From positions 39,800 to 103,799 of the forward strand of contig CACBHP010000002.1 in assembly GCA_902539115.1 (NCBI GenBank): a DNA stretch of 64,000 nt, read 5' to 3'. The notes below the pieces were generated by a model. That model saw nothing but the letters and a program-made list of their open reading frames with translations. It made no database searches and was not told where the DNA came from. This DNA comes from an uncultured Prochlorococcus sp. (lineage in GTDB: Bacteria; Cyanobacteriota; Cyanobacteriia; PCC-6307; Cyanobiaceae). This document shows, in pieces, positions 17,386 through 27,689 of the stretch. How positions within the stretch are numbered: the first letter of the stretch is position 1; each line of letters starts with the position of its first letter. Position numbers and translations under genes: made by a program.

Positions 17386-17795
17386 TTAACACGAATGAAG
17401 AAACCTTTTATGAAGGGGGTCCTGCAAAAAGTGATTTAATAATAAATCTATTTGCAGGTATAACTATTCTTGGATTACCATTTACCTTTGCCGCAATAGT
17501 TAGAGCATTGTGGTTGAGATATAAAATTACAAACAAAAGAATTACAATTGATGGCGGATGGTTTGGCAAAAACAAAACACAAGTTGCATTAAGTAAGATT
17601 GAAGAGATTAGATCTATACCAAGAGGGTTCGGCTCATATGGTGATATGGTACTTATCCTTAATGACGGATCAAAGGTTGAAATGAAATCTTTGCCTTTGT
17701 TCAGAGAAAAGCAAAAATTCATTGAAGAAAATATAAATAAGAGATCACAGATCCCAAATCTCAACGAAGTACAGGGATTTGCTACTAAATCCTAA
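17382..17795 (+). CDS. Bacterial PH-domain (YdbS-like) membrane protein
   Basis: The 137-residue protein has one or two N-terminal membrane helices (LIINLFAGITILGLPFTFAAIVRALWLRYKIT). A bacterial PH domain follows (NKRITIDGGWFGKNKTQVALSKIEEIRSIPRGFGSYGDMVLILNDGSKVEMKSLP). It overlaps rnpA by an ATGA junction, so it is part of the rpmH-rnpA-yidC operon, a placement common in cyanobacteria. Its role is not known. Confidence 0.82.
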   Translation: MINTNEETFYEGGPAKSDLIINLFAGITILGLPFTFAAIVRALWLRYKITNKRITIDGGWFGKNKTQVALSKIEEIRSIPRGFGSYGDMVLILNDGSKVEMKSLPLFREKQKFIEENINKRSQIPNLNEVQGFATKS

Positions 17796-17867
17796 ATAAA
17801 TTAATTACAAAAACCTTTTTTTCCTGTAAAATAAAATGTCTATAAAAATTACACTCTTTTTAATATC

Positions 17868-19010
17868 GTGATAGGGTTCATTTCTGAAAAATTACTTATC
17901 CCGATTCTAGATTTTTTCTACGGTTTAGTCCCTAGTTATGGTTTAGCGATTGTTGCATTGACTGTGGTAATTAGAATTGCACTTTTCCCTTTAAGCGCTG
18001 GTTCCATCAGAAGCGCAAGAAGAATGAAGATTGCCCAACCAGTAATGCAAAAAAGACAAGCGGAAATAAAATCTAAGTTTTCAGGTGATCCAAAGAAACA
18101 GCAGGAAGAACTTGGAAAACTAATGAACGAATTTGGGAGTCCCCTCGCTGGTTGCCTTCCATTGATTGTACAAATGCCTGTGCTATTTGCATTGTTTGCA
18201 ACCTTAAGAGGCTCACCATTTGCTGATGTCCCTTACAATATAAATCTCAAAGTTGTTCCCCAAGACCAAATAGCGGCTATTGACCCAAAACCTTATAAAT
18301 CTCCAAGGCATTCAATATTCATTACAGAAAAATCACATTTTCCTGTAATAGCTACTATTCCTAATGGAACAAAATTAGGAACAGAAGAATCTGTAAAAAT
18401 AAATTTACAAACAACAAATGGCAATAGCTATTCGGAAGTTTTATCTAAGTATGACAACGGATCAAAATTTCTCCCCATATGGAAGGTATCTAAAGGTTCC
18501 GAAAATCTTAAAGTTTCGCAAGACGGAACAGTAACAGCAATTAAACCCGGTGATGCAACAATCGAGGCAAAAATCCCTGGTCTAGCTGCTAAAAGTGGTT
18601 TTCTTTTTATTAAAGCTCTTGGTCAAGTAGGATTTTATGTAGATGGTGCAATTAATTGGGATATTGCAGCACTAGTTGGTGCCTTTGGATTAACCCTACT
18701 TCTTTCTCAAGTTTTATCAAGCCAGGGTATGCCTGCTAATCCACAGCAATCAACAGCAAACAAAATCACACCAATCATGATTACTGGAATGTTTCTTTTT
18801 TTCCCACTTCCAGCAGGAGTTTTACTTTATATGGTTGTTGCTAATATATTTCAGGCATTCCAGACTTTTCTGCTTAATAAAGAAGCTCTTCCCGAGAATC
18901 TACAGAAAATTTTGGATCAACAATTATTAGCAAAAAATGAAGTATTATCAACTGCTGCTTCAACTATCTCAGATAAAAGATTACCTTTTGAACCTAACAA
19001 TAAAAAATAG
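17868..19010 (+). CDS. yidC: Membrane protein insertase YidC/Oxa1/Alb3
   Basis: The 380-residue protein begins at GTG and inserts proteins into plasma and thylakoid membranes. The Oxa1 core is clear: [63 protein letters not shown], and C-terminal [35 protein letters not shown]. Between helices 2 and 3 is an extra soluble stretch of about 110 residues, ending in [19 protein letters not shown], which looks like a Big_2 Ig-like fold facing the periplasm or lumen. It is part of the rpmH-rnpA cluster. Confidence 0.95.
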   Translation: MIGFISEKLLIPILDFFYGLVPSYGLAIVALTVVIRIALFPLSAGSIRSARRMKIAQPVMQKRQAEIKSKFSGDPKKQQEELGKLMNEFGSPLAGCLPLIVQMPVLFALFATLRGSPFADVPYNINLKVVPQDQIAAIDPKPYKSPRHSIFITEKSHFPVIATIPNGTKLGTEESVKINLQTTNGNSYSEVLSKYDNGSKFLPIWKVSKGSENLKVSQDGTVTAIKPGDATIEAKIPGLAAKSGFLFIKALGQVGFYVDGAINWDIAALVGAFGLTLLLSQVLSSQGMPANPQQSTANKITPIMITGMFLFFPLPAGVLLYMVVANIFQAFQTFLLNKEALPENLQKILDQQLLAKNEVLSTAASTISDKRLPFEPNNKK

Positions 19011-19025
19011 TCTTAATCTTAAATC

Positions 19026-20492
19026 ATGAATTCATGGTGTAGAAATTTAGAATTATTAATAAAATCAAGAACTTCATTAATTTGGATCAGGTCTAAAGAA
19101 GAGGAAAGACTAGAGACATTAATTAATTTTTCTTGTGAAAGACTAAATGTAAAAAGATTTATTCGCTGGGATTGTGTTAGCGGGATAAAAGGTTTAATAA
19201 ATGAAGAAGGTAAATTTTCTAACAATCCTTTAGGAGTGCTTAATTGGCTTAAAGAACAAAACTCTGAAGTTTCAACAGTCTTATTAGTAAAAGATTTTCA
19301 TAAATTTTATGATGATCCAAGTATCAATAGAACTATTAAAGAACTATCCTCAGAGCTTAAGAAAACTAGTCACAATTTAATTATTTCTTCACATTTATTC
19401 CCATCATCAGAAGATCTGGATGAATTAATGACAATTGTAAATTTACCTTTACCTAATCAAAAAGAATTGAAAAATCTAATAAAAACAATTGCCATAAATA
19501 CCAATTCAAATCTTGAAGAACATGACTTAAACGAACTTTCTATAGCTTCAAGTGGACTAACCGAAATAAAAGTAAAGCAAGTCACTGCAAAGGCACTTGC
19601 TCAAAGAGGGAAAATAAGTAAAGAAGATATTCAAGATATTCTTGAAGAGAAAAAACAAGTGATCGCAAGAAGTGAAATTTTAGAATTTTTCGAAGCTAAA
19701 TCAAGTCAAGATGATATTGGTGGTTTAAATGTTTTAAAAGTTTGGCTCAAGCAAAGATACAGGGCCTTTTCTAAAGAAGCTAGAGACTATGGACTACCTA
19801 TCCCCAAGGGAGTATTACTTGTTGGGGCACAAGGAACAGGGAAATCACTTACTGCAAAATCAATTTCTAGGAGTTGGTCTATGCCATTACTTAGGTTAGA
19901 TGTTGGAAGACTATTTTCTAGCCTTGTTGGTTCAAGCGAGGCCAGAACAAGAGAAACAATATTGAGAGCTGAGGCTATGTCTCCTTGTATCCTTTGGATC
20001 GATGAAATTGATAAGGGCTTTGGTGGCGATGCTAGAAGTGATGGAGGGACAAGTCAAAGGGTTTTGGCGAGTTTGCTAACTTGGATGGCTGAAAAAGAAT
20101 CCGCAGTATTTGTAATTGCTACCGCTAATGCTATAGATAAGCTTCCTGCTGAATTGTTAAGGAAAGGGAGGTTTGATGAGATATTTTTTCTTGATTTACC
20201 AAATTCTGAAGAAAGGTTAAGTATTCTGGATTTGCACTTAAAAAAAAGAAGACCAAGTTATAGTTTCCCTCTCTCTACTATCATCGATAGAACAGATGGT
20301 TTTTCGGGAGCAGAACTTGAACAAGCAGTAATAGAAGGTATGCACATTTCATTTTCTGAAAATAGAGAGCTAATGGAAAAAGATTTAATAATGGCAGTTT
20401 CTGAATTAGTTCCCTTATCCAGAACAGCCAAAGAGCAAATTGATTTACTAAAAAATTGGTCATCAACAGGACGAGCTCGTTCTGCATCGTAA
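19026..20492 (+). CDS. ycf46: AAA ATPase Ycf46
   Basis: The 488-residue protein matches Ycf46, an AAA ATPase of cyanobacteria and algal plastids. The AAA module is C-terminal: Walker A GAQGTGKSLTAKS near residue 265, Walker B CILWIDEIDKGFGG near 320, an arginine-finger region ELLRKGRFDEIFFLDLP, and a lid helix FSGAELEQAVIEG. The N-terminal domain of about 220 residues is a conserved non-catalytic region (TSLIWIRSKEEERLETLI). Its function has been tied to inorganic carbon use in some cyanobacteria. It follows yidC by 15 bases. Confidence 0.92.
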   Translation: MNSWCRNLELLIKSRTSLIWIRSKEEERLETLINFSCERLNVKRFIRWDCVSGIKGLINEEGKFSNNPLGVLNWLKEQNSEVSTVLLVKDFHKFYDDPSINRTIKELSSELKKTSHNLIISSHLFPSSEDLDELMTIVNLPLPNQKELKNLIKTIAINTNSNLEEHDLNELSIASSGLTEIKVKQVTAKALAQRGKISKEDIQDILEEKKQVIARSEILEFFEAKSSQDDIGGLNVLKVWLKQRYRAFSKEARDYGLPIPKGVLLVGAQGTGKSLTAKSISRSWSMPLLRLDVGRLFSSLVGSSEARTRETILRAEAMSPCILWIDEIDKGFGGDARSDGGTSQRVLASLLTWMAEKESAVFVIATANAIDKLPAELLRKGRFDEIFFLDLPNSEERLSILDLHLKKRRPSYSFPLSTIIDRTDGFSGAELEQAVIEGMHISFSENRELMEKDLIMAVSELVPLSRTAKEQIDLLKNWSSTGRARSAS

Positions 20493-20613
20493 CTAAAATT
20501 TAATTTTGAAAATATTAAATAAGTTAGGAATCATTAATTTAGTTAATTTTTCATCAAAATTCCCAAATAATGAATTGAGATTAACTATCTTAATTAAGGT
20601 ATAAAAAAAAAGA

Positions 20614-21891
20614 GTGTTAGATCAAAAATTAATAAGAGAAAATCCAACATTTGTTGAAGAGAATTTATCCTTAAGAGGAAAAGTATATGAGATATCCCAT
20701 ATACATGAATTAACTGTTAAGAAAAAAGAAATTGATATAGAAATATTCAGTCTTCAATCCGAGAGTAAAAAATTAAGCAAATCAATCGGCCAAGCAATTG
20801 GGAAATCACAAAATAATAACTCTCAAGAATTAAATGATTTAAAGAAAAAGGGAAACGAATACAGAATAAAAATTTCTGAGCTTGAAGAGCAACAAAGGAT
20901 ACTAAATAAACAAGTAAATGATGAAATTTATAATTTGCCAAATTTTCCTAGCAAAGATGCACCTATTGGAAAAGATGAAAGTGATAATGTACAAATAAAA
21001 ACTTGGGGGGACCCTTTTAGAAATGAAAATATAAAATCACACTGGGAAATAGGTGAGAGTCTTAATATTTTTGACTCTGTAAAATCAACAAAAATATCAA
21101 AAAGTCGTTTTATTACTCTTACAGGTGATGGGGCCAGATTAGAGAGGGCATTGATTAATTTCATGCTCGATATGCATACTAAAAATGGTTATTTAGAGTT
21201 AATGCCTCCAGCTTTAGTAAATTCAGAAAGTCTAAGGGGATCTGGACAATTACCTAAATTTTCAAATGAAAGTTTTAAATGTTCTAATGACGATTTATGG
21301 CTTTCTCCAACAGCTGAAGTTCCAATAACTGCTTTTCATAGAAACGAGATTATTGATCCAAAGAAGTTACCCATTAAATATGTTGCATATAGTCCATGTT
21401 TTAGGAGAGAAGCTGGAAGTTATGGAAGAGATACTAAAGGTTTAATAAGACTTCATCAATTCAATAAGGTTGAGCTCTATTGGTTTTGTGATCCAAGTAA
21501 ATCTTTAGAAGCTCATAAAAAAATTACTTCTGATGCAGAAAGCATTTTAAAAAAGCTCAACTTACCTTACAGATTAGTAGATATTTGTACGGGAGACTTA
21601 GGCTTTTCCTCTAGTAGAACTTTTGATCTTGAAGTTTGGCTTCCCAGTAGTAAATGTTATAGAGAAATTTCAAGTTGCAGCAACTGTCTTGACTTTCAAG
21701 CACGTAGATCATCGATAAGATCAAAAATTGATAAAAAAAATATATATTTACATTCCTTAAATGGTAGTGGTCTTGCTATCGGAAGAACAATGGCCGCGAT
21801 TCTTGAGAATGGCCAGCTAACAGATGGTAGCGTTAAGATTCCAGATGCTCTTGTTCCATATTTTGGATCAAATTTTTTAAAAACTGCTTAA
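20614..21891 (+). CDS. serS: Serine--tRNA ligase
   Basis: The 425-residue class II synthetase starts at GTG ([11 protein letters not shown]). The N-terminal two-helix coiled-coil arm for tRNA-Ser spans about 30-105. Class II motif 2 is seen as [29 protein letters not shown] and motif 3 as [18 protein letters not shown]. Length and layout are normal. rseP follows 9 bases later. Confidence 0.98.
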   Translation: MLDQKLIRENPTFVEENLSLRGKVYEISHIHELTVKKKEIDIEIFSLQSESKKLSKSIGQAIGKSQNNNSQELNDLKKKGNEYRIKISELEEQQRILNKQVNDEIYNLPNFPSKDAPIGKDESDNVQIKTWGDPFRNENIKSHWEIGESLNIFDSVKSTKISKSRFITLTGDGARLERALINFMLDMHTKNGYLELMPPALVNSESLRGSGQLPKFSNESFKCSNDDLWLSPTAEVPITAFHRNEIIDPKKLPIKYVAYSPCFRREAGSYGRDTKGLIRLHQFNKVELYWFCDPSKSLEAHKKITSDAESILKKLNLPYRLVDICTGDLGFSSSRTFDLEVWLPSSKCYREISSCSNCLDFQARRSSIRSKIDKKNIYLHSLNGSGLAIGRTMAAILENGQLTDGSVKIPDALVPYFGSNFLKTA

Positions 21892-21900
21892 TATAAAATA

Positions 21901-22980
21901 ATGAATGTTTTAACTTCAATAACGGTACTTGGATTTCTCATATTTTTTCATGAGATGGGGCATTTTCTTGCGGCAATTTTACAAGGTATTTATGTTGATG
22001 GATTTTCAATTGGCTTTGGACCATCAATAATTCAAAAAAAATTTAGAGACATCACTTATTCCTTTAGAGCCTTTCCTCTCGGAGGCTTTGTATCCTTCCC
22101 TGATGAAGAACTAAATAATATTGACCCTGAAGATCCAAATCTTTTAAAAAATAGACCAATAATTCAAAGAGTTATTGTTATCTCCGCTGGGGTATTAGCT
22201 AACTTAATTCTTGCTTACACAATCTTAATTTTAAATCTTACTACTGTTGGGATTCCATTTGATCCAGAACCAGGTATTTTAGTTTTGGCTACTCAACCTG
22301 AGAAGGCTGCCTATCTTGCTGGATTAGAACCTGGAGATAAAATATTAGAAATTGAAACTAGTGCTTTAGGTGTTGGTGATCAAGCTGTTTCAACTTTAGT
22401 AAAAGAGATTCAAAACTCACCAGATGAACCAATTTCAATAAAAATTGAAAGAGATGGGATTTTCAAAGATTTAACTTTGATACCAAAAAATGTTGAGGGG
22501 AAAGGAACAATAGGTGCTCAATTGCAACCGAATATAAGGAAAGAAACTAAAAAGACAAAAAACGTTTTCGAACTTTTTAAATATACCAACAATGAGTTTT
22601 CATCTCTTTTAGTAAAAACAATCCAAGGCTATAAAGGACTAATAACAAATTTCTCCTCAACAGCTCAACAATTAAGTGGGCCAGTCAAAATTGTCGAAAT
22701 TGGAGCTCAACTATCACAACAAGGCGGAACAGGGATATTATTATTTGCAGCTTTAATTTCTATTAATTTAGCAGTACTTAATTCATTACCCTTACCATTG
22801 TTAGATGGAGGACAACTTGTTTTCACTTTAATTGAAGGGCTTAGAGGAAAACCTGTACCAGTCAAGGTACAAATGGTTGTTACTCAGTCCAGTTTTTTTC
22901 TTTTAGTTGGACTAAGCGTTCTGCTTATTATTAGGGATACTAGTCAACTATTAATCGTACAAAGGTTATTAAACCATTAA
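21901..22980 (+). CDS. rseP: Site-2 protease RseP (RIP zinc metalloprotease)
   Basis: The 359-residue membrane protease has the zinc motif H17-E18-M-G-H21 in the first helix, a GFSIGFGPS loop, and a PDZ domain at about 125-210 (QPEKAAYLAGLEPGDKILEIETSALG). The third zinc ligand region is NSLPLPLLDGGQLVF near residue 295. It cleaves membrane-bound regulators or signal-peptide remnants within the membrane. It is co-directional with serS and rpsN. Confidence 0.95.
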   Translation: MNVLTSITVLGFLIFFHEMGHFLAAILQGIYVDGFSIGFGPSIIQKKFRDITYSFRAFPLGGFVSFPDEELNNIDPEDPNLLKNRPIIQRVIVISAGVLANLILAYTILILNLTTVGIPFDPEPGILVLATQPEKAAYLAGLEPGDKILEIETSALGVGDQAVSTLVKEIQNSPDEPISIKIERDGIFKDLTLIPKNVEGKGTIGAQLQPNIRKETKKTKNVFELFKYTNNEFSSLLVKTIQGYKGLITNFSSTAQQLSGPVKIVEIGAQLSQQGGTGILLFAALISINLAVLNSLPLPLLDGGQLVFTLIEGLRGKPVPVKVQMVVTQSSFFLLVGLSVLLIIRDTSQLLIVQRLLNH

Positions 22981-23041
22981 ATAAATTTCAAAAACTGTTC
23001 TCCAAGCTGTTATTATATTTATTAGTTTTAAAATATATTAA

Positions 23042-23344
23042 ATGGCTAAAAAGTCCATGATTGCGAGAGAAGTTAAACGCAAAAAACTTGTGAAGAAATA
23101 TGCTGCAAAAAGGAAATCATTATTAGATCAATTTAATGCCGCAAAAGATCCAATGGAAAGGTTAGAAATTCATAGGAAGATTCAAGGTCTGCCAAGAAAC
23201 TCTGCACCAAATAGAGTAAGAAATAGATGTTGGGCAACTGGTAAACCTAGAGGAGTATATAGAGATTTTGGTCTTTGCAGGAATCAGTTAAGGCAAAGAG
23301 CTCATAACGGTGAACTTCCTGGGGTAGTTAAATCAAGTTGGTAG
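23042..23344 (+). CDS. rpsN: 30S ribosomal protein S14
   Basis: The 100-residue basic protein is the long, zinc-free S14 form: [24 protein letters not shown] at the start and [41 protein letters not shown] at the end. It stands apart from the main ribosomal operon, as in other cyanobacteria. The 172-base gap before pnp holds a likely separate promoter (TATAAAAT about 60 bases before pnp). Confidence 0.98.
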   Translation: MAKKSMIAREVKRKKLVKKYAAKRKSLLDQFNAAKDPMERLEIHRKIQGLPRNSAPNRVRNRCWATGKPRGVYRDFGLCRNQLRQRAHNGELPGVVKSSW

Positions 23345-23516
23345 GATAATTTAACTGCTTTATTTTATAATTAGATTTTCTAAAATAAATATTTTCCAAA
23401 GAAATTAATATTTAATTTAGGACATTTTAAAAATTTTACAGCTTATCTAAATAATTTACTCAATATGTCCCTATAAAATGTAAGAATAAAACATGTATAG
23501 ATTTATAATTTAAAAA

Positions 23517-25682
23517 GTGGAAGGACAAAATAAGTCGATCACGTTTGACGGACGAGAGATACGACTAACTACGGGACTATATGCTCCTCAAGCAAATGGA
23601 TCAGTAATGATTGAGTGTGGTGACACCTCTCTTTTAGTTACAGCTACAAAAACAACAAAAAAAGATGCTTCAGACTTTCTGCCTCTGATATGTGACTACG
23701 AGGAAAAACTATATGCTGCCGGAAGAATTCCAGGGGGTTTCATGAGGAGAGAAGGTCGCCCCCCAGAAAGGGCCACTTTAATTGCAAGATTGATTGATAG
23801 GCCAATGAGGCCACTTTTCCCTTCATGGATGAGAGATGAAATACAAATAGTTGCCTCTTGCCTTTCTCTAGATGAAAGAGTTCCAGCAGATGTTTTAGCG
23901 GTTACTGGGGCATCACTAGCAACTTTACTTGGTGAGATTCCCTTTTATGGGCCAATGGCTGCAGTTAGAGTCGGTCTCATAGGAGATGATTTCATATTAA
24001 ATCCAAGCTATAGAGAGATAGAGAAAGGAGATTTAGACATTGTTGTTGCAGGTTCCCCTGACGGCATTGTCATGATTGAAGCAGGTGCCAACCAATTATC
24101 AGAGCAAGATACCATCGAAGCTATAGATTTTGGATATGAATCAGTTACCGAGCTTATTAAATCTCAGGAAGATTTACTTAAAGATTTGGGAATAAAGCAG
24201 ATTAAACCATCTGAGCCTGAAGAAGATAAAACATTGCCCTCTTATTTAGAGAAAAATTGCACAAAACCTATTGAGTTGGTTTTAAAGAAATTTGATCTTT
24301 CCAAAGAGGAAAGAGATCTTGAACTCGAAAAAATAAAAGTTGAGACGCAAGGAAAAATTGAATCATTGAAAGATGACAACCAATTAAAAGTTCTTCTCTC
24401 AGAGAATGATAAGTTATTAAGCTCCAACTTTAAAAAGCTTACAAAGAAATTAATGCGATCACAAATCATTAACGATAACAAAAGAGTTGATGGAAGAGAT
24501 CTAGACGAAATTAGAAAAATATCAGCTTCTGCAGGAATTCTTCCAAAAAGGGTTCATGGTTCTGCATTGTTTCAAAGAGGTTTAACACAAGTTTTATCTA
24601 CTACTACTTTAGGTACTCCAAGTGATGCTCAAGAAATGGATGACTTGAATCCAAGCACTGAAAAAACTTACTTGCACCATTATAATTTCCCTCCTTATTC
24701 AGTAGGAGAAACAAGACCAATGAGAACTCCTGGGAGAAGAGAAATTGGCCATGGAGCATTAGCTGAGAGAGCAATAATCCCAGTATTACCTGGGAAAGAA
24801 ACATTTCCTTATGTACTAAGAGTAGTTAGCGAAGTTTTAAGTTCTAACGGTTCAACTTCAATGGGGTCTGTATGTGGAAGCACTCTTTCATTATTAGATG
24901 CGGGGGTTCCTTTAAAAGCTCCTGTAAGTGGTACTGCCATGGGTCTTATCAAGGAAGGTAAAGAAGTAAGAATTCTTACAGATATTCAAGGAATTGAGGA
25001 CTTTCTTGGAGACATGGACTTTAAAGTTGCTGGCACTGATAAGGGAATAACTGCATTGCAAATGGACATGAAAATTACAGGTTTACCTGTTTCTGTTATT
25101 TCTGATGCAATTAAAAAAGCTCGTCCAGCAAGATTACATATCTTAGAAAAGATGCAAGAGGCGATCGATAAACCTCAGGAATCCCTTTCTCCGCATGCTC
25201 CTCGACTTTTAAGCTTTAGAATTGATCCTGAGCTTATAGGAACAGTCATTGGACCTGGAGGCAGAACTATCAAAGGAATTACTGAAAGAACTAACACAAA
25301 AATAGATATAGAAGATGGCGGAATTGTAACTATTGCTTCGCACGACGGAGCTGCTGCAGAAGAAGCTCAAAAGATAATAGAAGGATTAACACGAAAGGTT
25401 CATGAGGGTGAGATCTTCTCTGGTGTAGTAACTAGAATCATACCCATTGGTGCCTTCGTAGAAATCTTGCCTGGCAAAGAAGGGATGGTTCATATTTCTC
25501 AATTATCAGAAGCAAGGGTTGAGAGAGTCGAAGATGTAGTAAGGCAAGGCGACGAAGTAACTGTAAGAGTTAGAGAAATTGATAGTAGAGGCAGAATCAA
25601 TCTTACTTTGAGAGGCGTAGGACAAAATAGTGGAATGTCTTATCCAGAACCAACTCCTACTCCAGTAGCTCCACTTAATTAA
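23517..25682 (+). CDS. pnp: Polyribonucleotide nucleotidyltransferase (PNPase)
   Basis: The 721-residue protein starts at GTG. It has the expected order: RNase PH domain 1 (about 10-145, [22 protein letters not shown]), an all-alpha linker, RNase PH domain 2 (about 325-540, with [17 protein letters not shown] and [18 protein letters not shown]), a KH domain ([19 protein letters not shown]) and an S1 domain ([40 protein letters not shown]). It degrades RNA 3'-5' using phosphate. Its stop lies 3 bases from that of the convergent cysQ, leaving no room for an ordinary terminator. Confidence 0.98.
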   Translation: MEGQNKSITFDGREIRLTTGLYAPQANGSVMIECGDTSLLVTATKTTKKDASDFLPLICDYEEKLYAAGRIPGGFMRREGRPPERATLIARLIDRPMRPLFPSWMRDEIQIVASCLSLDERVPADVLAVTGASLATLLGEIPFYGPMAAVRVGLIGDDFILNPSYREIEKGDLDIVVAGSPDGIVMIEAGANQLSEQDTIEAIDFGYESVTELIKSQEDLLKDLGIKQIKPSEPEEDKTLPSYLEKNCTKPIELVLKKFDLSKEERDLELEKIKVETQGKIESLKDDNQLKVLLSENDKLLSSNFKKLTKKLMRSQIINDNKRVDGRDLDEIRKISASAGILPKRVHGSALFQRGLTQVLSTTTLGTPSDAQEMDDLNPSTEKTYLHHYNFPPYSVGETRPMRTPGRREIGHGALAERAIIPVLPGKETFPYVLRVVSEVLSSNGSTSMGSVCGSTLSLLDAGVPLKAPVSGTAMGLIKEGKEVRILTDIQGIEDFLGDMDFKVAGTDKGITALQMDMKITGLPVSVISDAIKKARPARLHILEKMQEAIDKPQESLSPHAPRLLSFRIDPELIGTVIGPGGRTIKGITERTNTKIDIEDGGIVTIASHDGAAAEEAQKIIEGLTRKVHEGEIFSGVVTRIIPIGAFVEILPGKEGMVHISQLSEARVERVEDVVRQGDEVTVRVREIDSRGRINLTLRGVGQNSGMSYPEPTPTPVAPLN

Positions 25683-25685
25683 AAA

Positions 25686-26588
25686 CTAGAGGGGATAAAT
25701 CCCATTCTCCTCAATAATTTTCTTTATTTTTAGACAAATACTCCTATGGGTATTCTTATTATTAGTCGCTACTATAATTCCTCCATGTTCGAAACAAGTT
25801 TGTCCATAGGTTAGTTCTTCATTTTCTAAATTTGTTATTGCGCCGCCAGCCGCCTTCAGAATGGATTCTGGTGCGGCAAAATCCCAATCTTTTGGAGAGC
25901 TTTTCTCAGGTAAACTTAGGCAGATATAAATATCACTTTCTCCCCTGACTATAGATGCTAATTTGCAGCCAATGCTTCCCATGATTTCGACTTTGTTGAA
26001 ATTAATTTTCTTAATTAAATTTTGCAAAATTTCATTTCCATGATTTTTACTTGTTACTAAAGTCATTTCTTGAAGATTTTTACTCTTTAAAACCATTGGT
26101 TTATATTTTGAACCGTCTCTTTTTTCACACCAAGTTTTTTCTCCATCAGTAATCCATAATTGATTTTTATCTGGAATCAAAACAAACCCAATATAAGGCT
26201 TTTGTTTAAAGTTCAATGCTAAATGCATTGCATAGTTGCCCGTTCCTTGGATAAAATCTTTAGTTCCATCAAGAGGATCAAGAACCCAGATCCAATCAGA
26301 CTTAAAATTAAAAATTTCTTCAGAAATTTTTACATTTTCCTCACTCAAAATATCCCAATTAATATTTTTATATTTTTCATTTATGCTATTAATAATTATT
26401 TCATTGACTTTTAAATCAGCCAAAGTAACAGGATCTTCTTCATTATTATTTTTGAGTATATTTTTCTTATAATTTGAATTTTCTAACACTTTAGAGTAAT
26501 AAAGCAAAATATCTGCTGCTTGCCAGCTGATATTTCTTATATCATCGATAAGATGATTAATATCTACTCCAGAAGGTAATTTAATCAT
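25686..26588 (-). CDS. cysQ: 3'(2'),5'-bisphosphate nucleotidase CysQ-like, inositol-monophosphatase family
   Basis: The 300-residue protein has the metal-dependent phosphatase motifs: ILSEEN, WVLDPLDGTKDFIQGTGNYAMHLAL (the DPxDGT signature near 105-125) and a C-terminal KDWDFAAPESILKAAGGAITN (WDxAAxxxI). Homologues hydrolyse PAP, a by-product of sulphate assimilation, or inositol phosphates. It is head-to-head with rsmI with only 3 bases between the start codons. Confidence 0.88.
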   Translation of the reverse strand: MIKLPSGVDINHLIDDIRNISWQAADILLYYSKVLENSNYKKNILKNNNEEDPVTLADLKVNEIIINSINEKYKNINWDILSEENVKISEEIFNFKSDWIWVLDPLDGTKDFIQGTGNYAMHLALNFKQKPYIGFVLIPDKNQLWITDGEKTWCEKRDGSKYKPMVLKSKNLQEMTLVTSKNHGNEILQNLIKKINFNKVEIMGSIGCKLASIVRGESDIYICLSLPEKSSPKDWDFAAPESILKAAGGAITNLENEELTYGQTCFEHGGIIVATNNKNTHRSICLKIKKIIEENGIYPL

Positions 26589-26591
26589 TCA

Positions 26592-27452
26592 ATGCATAAT
26601 AATTCATTATTATCACATAGAAAAGATGAACCTGAAAACGGTACTTTATATATAGTTGGTACTCCAATTGGAAATTTAAATGATATTACCCATAGAGCAA
26701 TAAATATTCTTAAACATGTTTCTTTAGTAGCTTGTGAGGACACAAGGCAAACAAAAAAAATAATGAACAAGTTCAATATTTCAAATAAACTTATAAGTTT
26801 TAATAAACACAATTCTTTAATTAAAATTCCAAAAATAATAAAAGATCTCAAAGAAGGAAAATCAATAGCAATTGTCAGTGACGCTGGCATGCCAGGAATC
26901 TGCGATCCAGGGGAAGATATTACTAGGAGCGTAAAAACTGAGGGGATCGATATTATTTGTATTCCTGGCGCATGTGCTGCAATAACAGCACTTGTTTCGA
27001 GCGGGTTACCATCCTCTAGTTTTGTATTTGAAGGATTTCTTCCTAAAAAGCAAATTTATAGAGAAAAAATTCTTTTAGAGATAAGTAAAAATGAAAAAAC
27101 AACTATAATTTATGAATCTCCTAAAAGACTCAGAAAATTATTAAAAGAATTATTAGATTTATGTGGAGGTAATCGAGAAATAATGGTGGCAAGAGAATTA
27201 ACAAAAAAGTTTGAAGAACATGTTGGGAATAATATTAATGAAGTTATAGAATTCTTCAAAGATAAAGATATTATTGGTGAAATAACAATTGTTGTTAAAG
27301 GTATAAAAAAAAGAGATTTTAATCCTGATAAATTCATCATAAAAAAAGATCTCAATGATTTAATAAATGCAGGCCTTAGCTTGTCAGAAGCATCTAAATA
27401 CTTGGCAAAGAGAAATGGTTTAAAAAAAAGCGAAGTTTATAATATGATTTAA
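26592..27452 (+). CDS. rsmI: 16S rRNA (cytidine-1402-2'-O)-methyltransferase
   Basis: The 286-residue tetrapyrrole-methylase-fold enzyme methylates C1402 of 16S rRNA. Signatures are GTLYIVGTPIGNLNDITHRAINILKHVSLVACEDTRQTKKIMNKF, VSDAGMPGICDPGEDITRSVKTEGIDIICIPGACAAITALVSSGLPSSSFVFEGFLP, and YESPKRLRKLLKELLDLCGGNREIMVARELTKKFEE. The length is normal. A small membrane protein gene follows at 17 bases. Confidence 0.96.
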   Translation: MHNNSLLSHRKDEPENGTLYIVGTPIGNLNDITHRAINILKHVSLVACEDTRQTKKIMNKFNISNKLISFNKHNSLIKIPKIIKDLKEGKSIAIVSDAGMPGICDPGEDITRSVKTEGIDIICIPGACAAITALVSSGLPSSSFVFEGFLPKKQIYREKILLEISKNEKTTIIYESPKRLRKLLKELLDLCGGNREIMVARELTKKFEEHVGNNINEVIEFFKDKDIIGEITIVVKGIKKRDFNPDKFIIKKDLNDLINAGLSLSEASKYLAKRNGLKKSEVYNMI

Positions 27453-27469
27453 ATGTAAAATTCATTTAT

Positions 27470-27682
27470 ATGAGCTTATTTATTAAAAAATTATTCTTCG
27501 CAGCAATTTTCAATTCTTGTCTATTTGCGCTTTTATTTATTGGGATACAAAATAGTTCAAACAAAAGCAAAGTAGAATTGTTAATAAGTGAATCTATTGA
27601 ACTCCCAATAAGTTTTATAGTAGGTTCTAGTTTTATATTAGGTTCTATTTTTGGAAGCTTTTTTGTTTTCAATAATGATTAA
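27470..27682 (+). CDS. Small two-helix membrane protein, LapA/DUF1049-like
   Basis: The 70-residue protein has two hydrophobic helices (FFAAIFNSCLFALLFIGIQN and PISFIVGSSFILGSIFGSFFVF) separated by a polar loop. This is the layout of LapA/DUF1049 proteins, in which the second helix ends GSxxGSxF. It follows rsmI on the same strand. The antisense 68-residue ORF over the same bases lacks such features. Confidence 0.65.
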   Translation: MSLFIKKLFFAAIFNSCLFALLFIGIQNSSNKSKVELLISESIELPISFIVGSSFILGSIFGSFFVFNND

Positions 27683-27689
27683 AAAGAGC

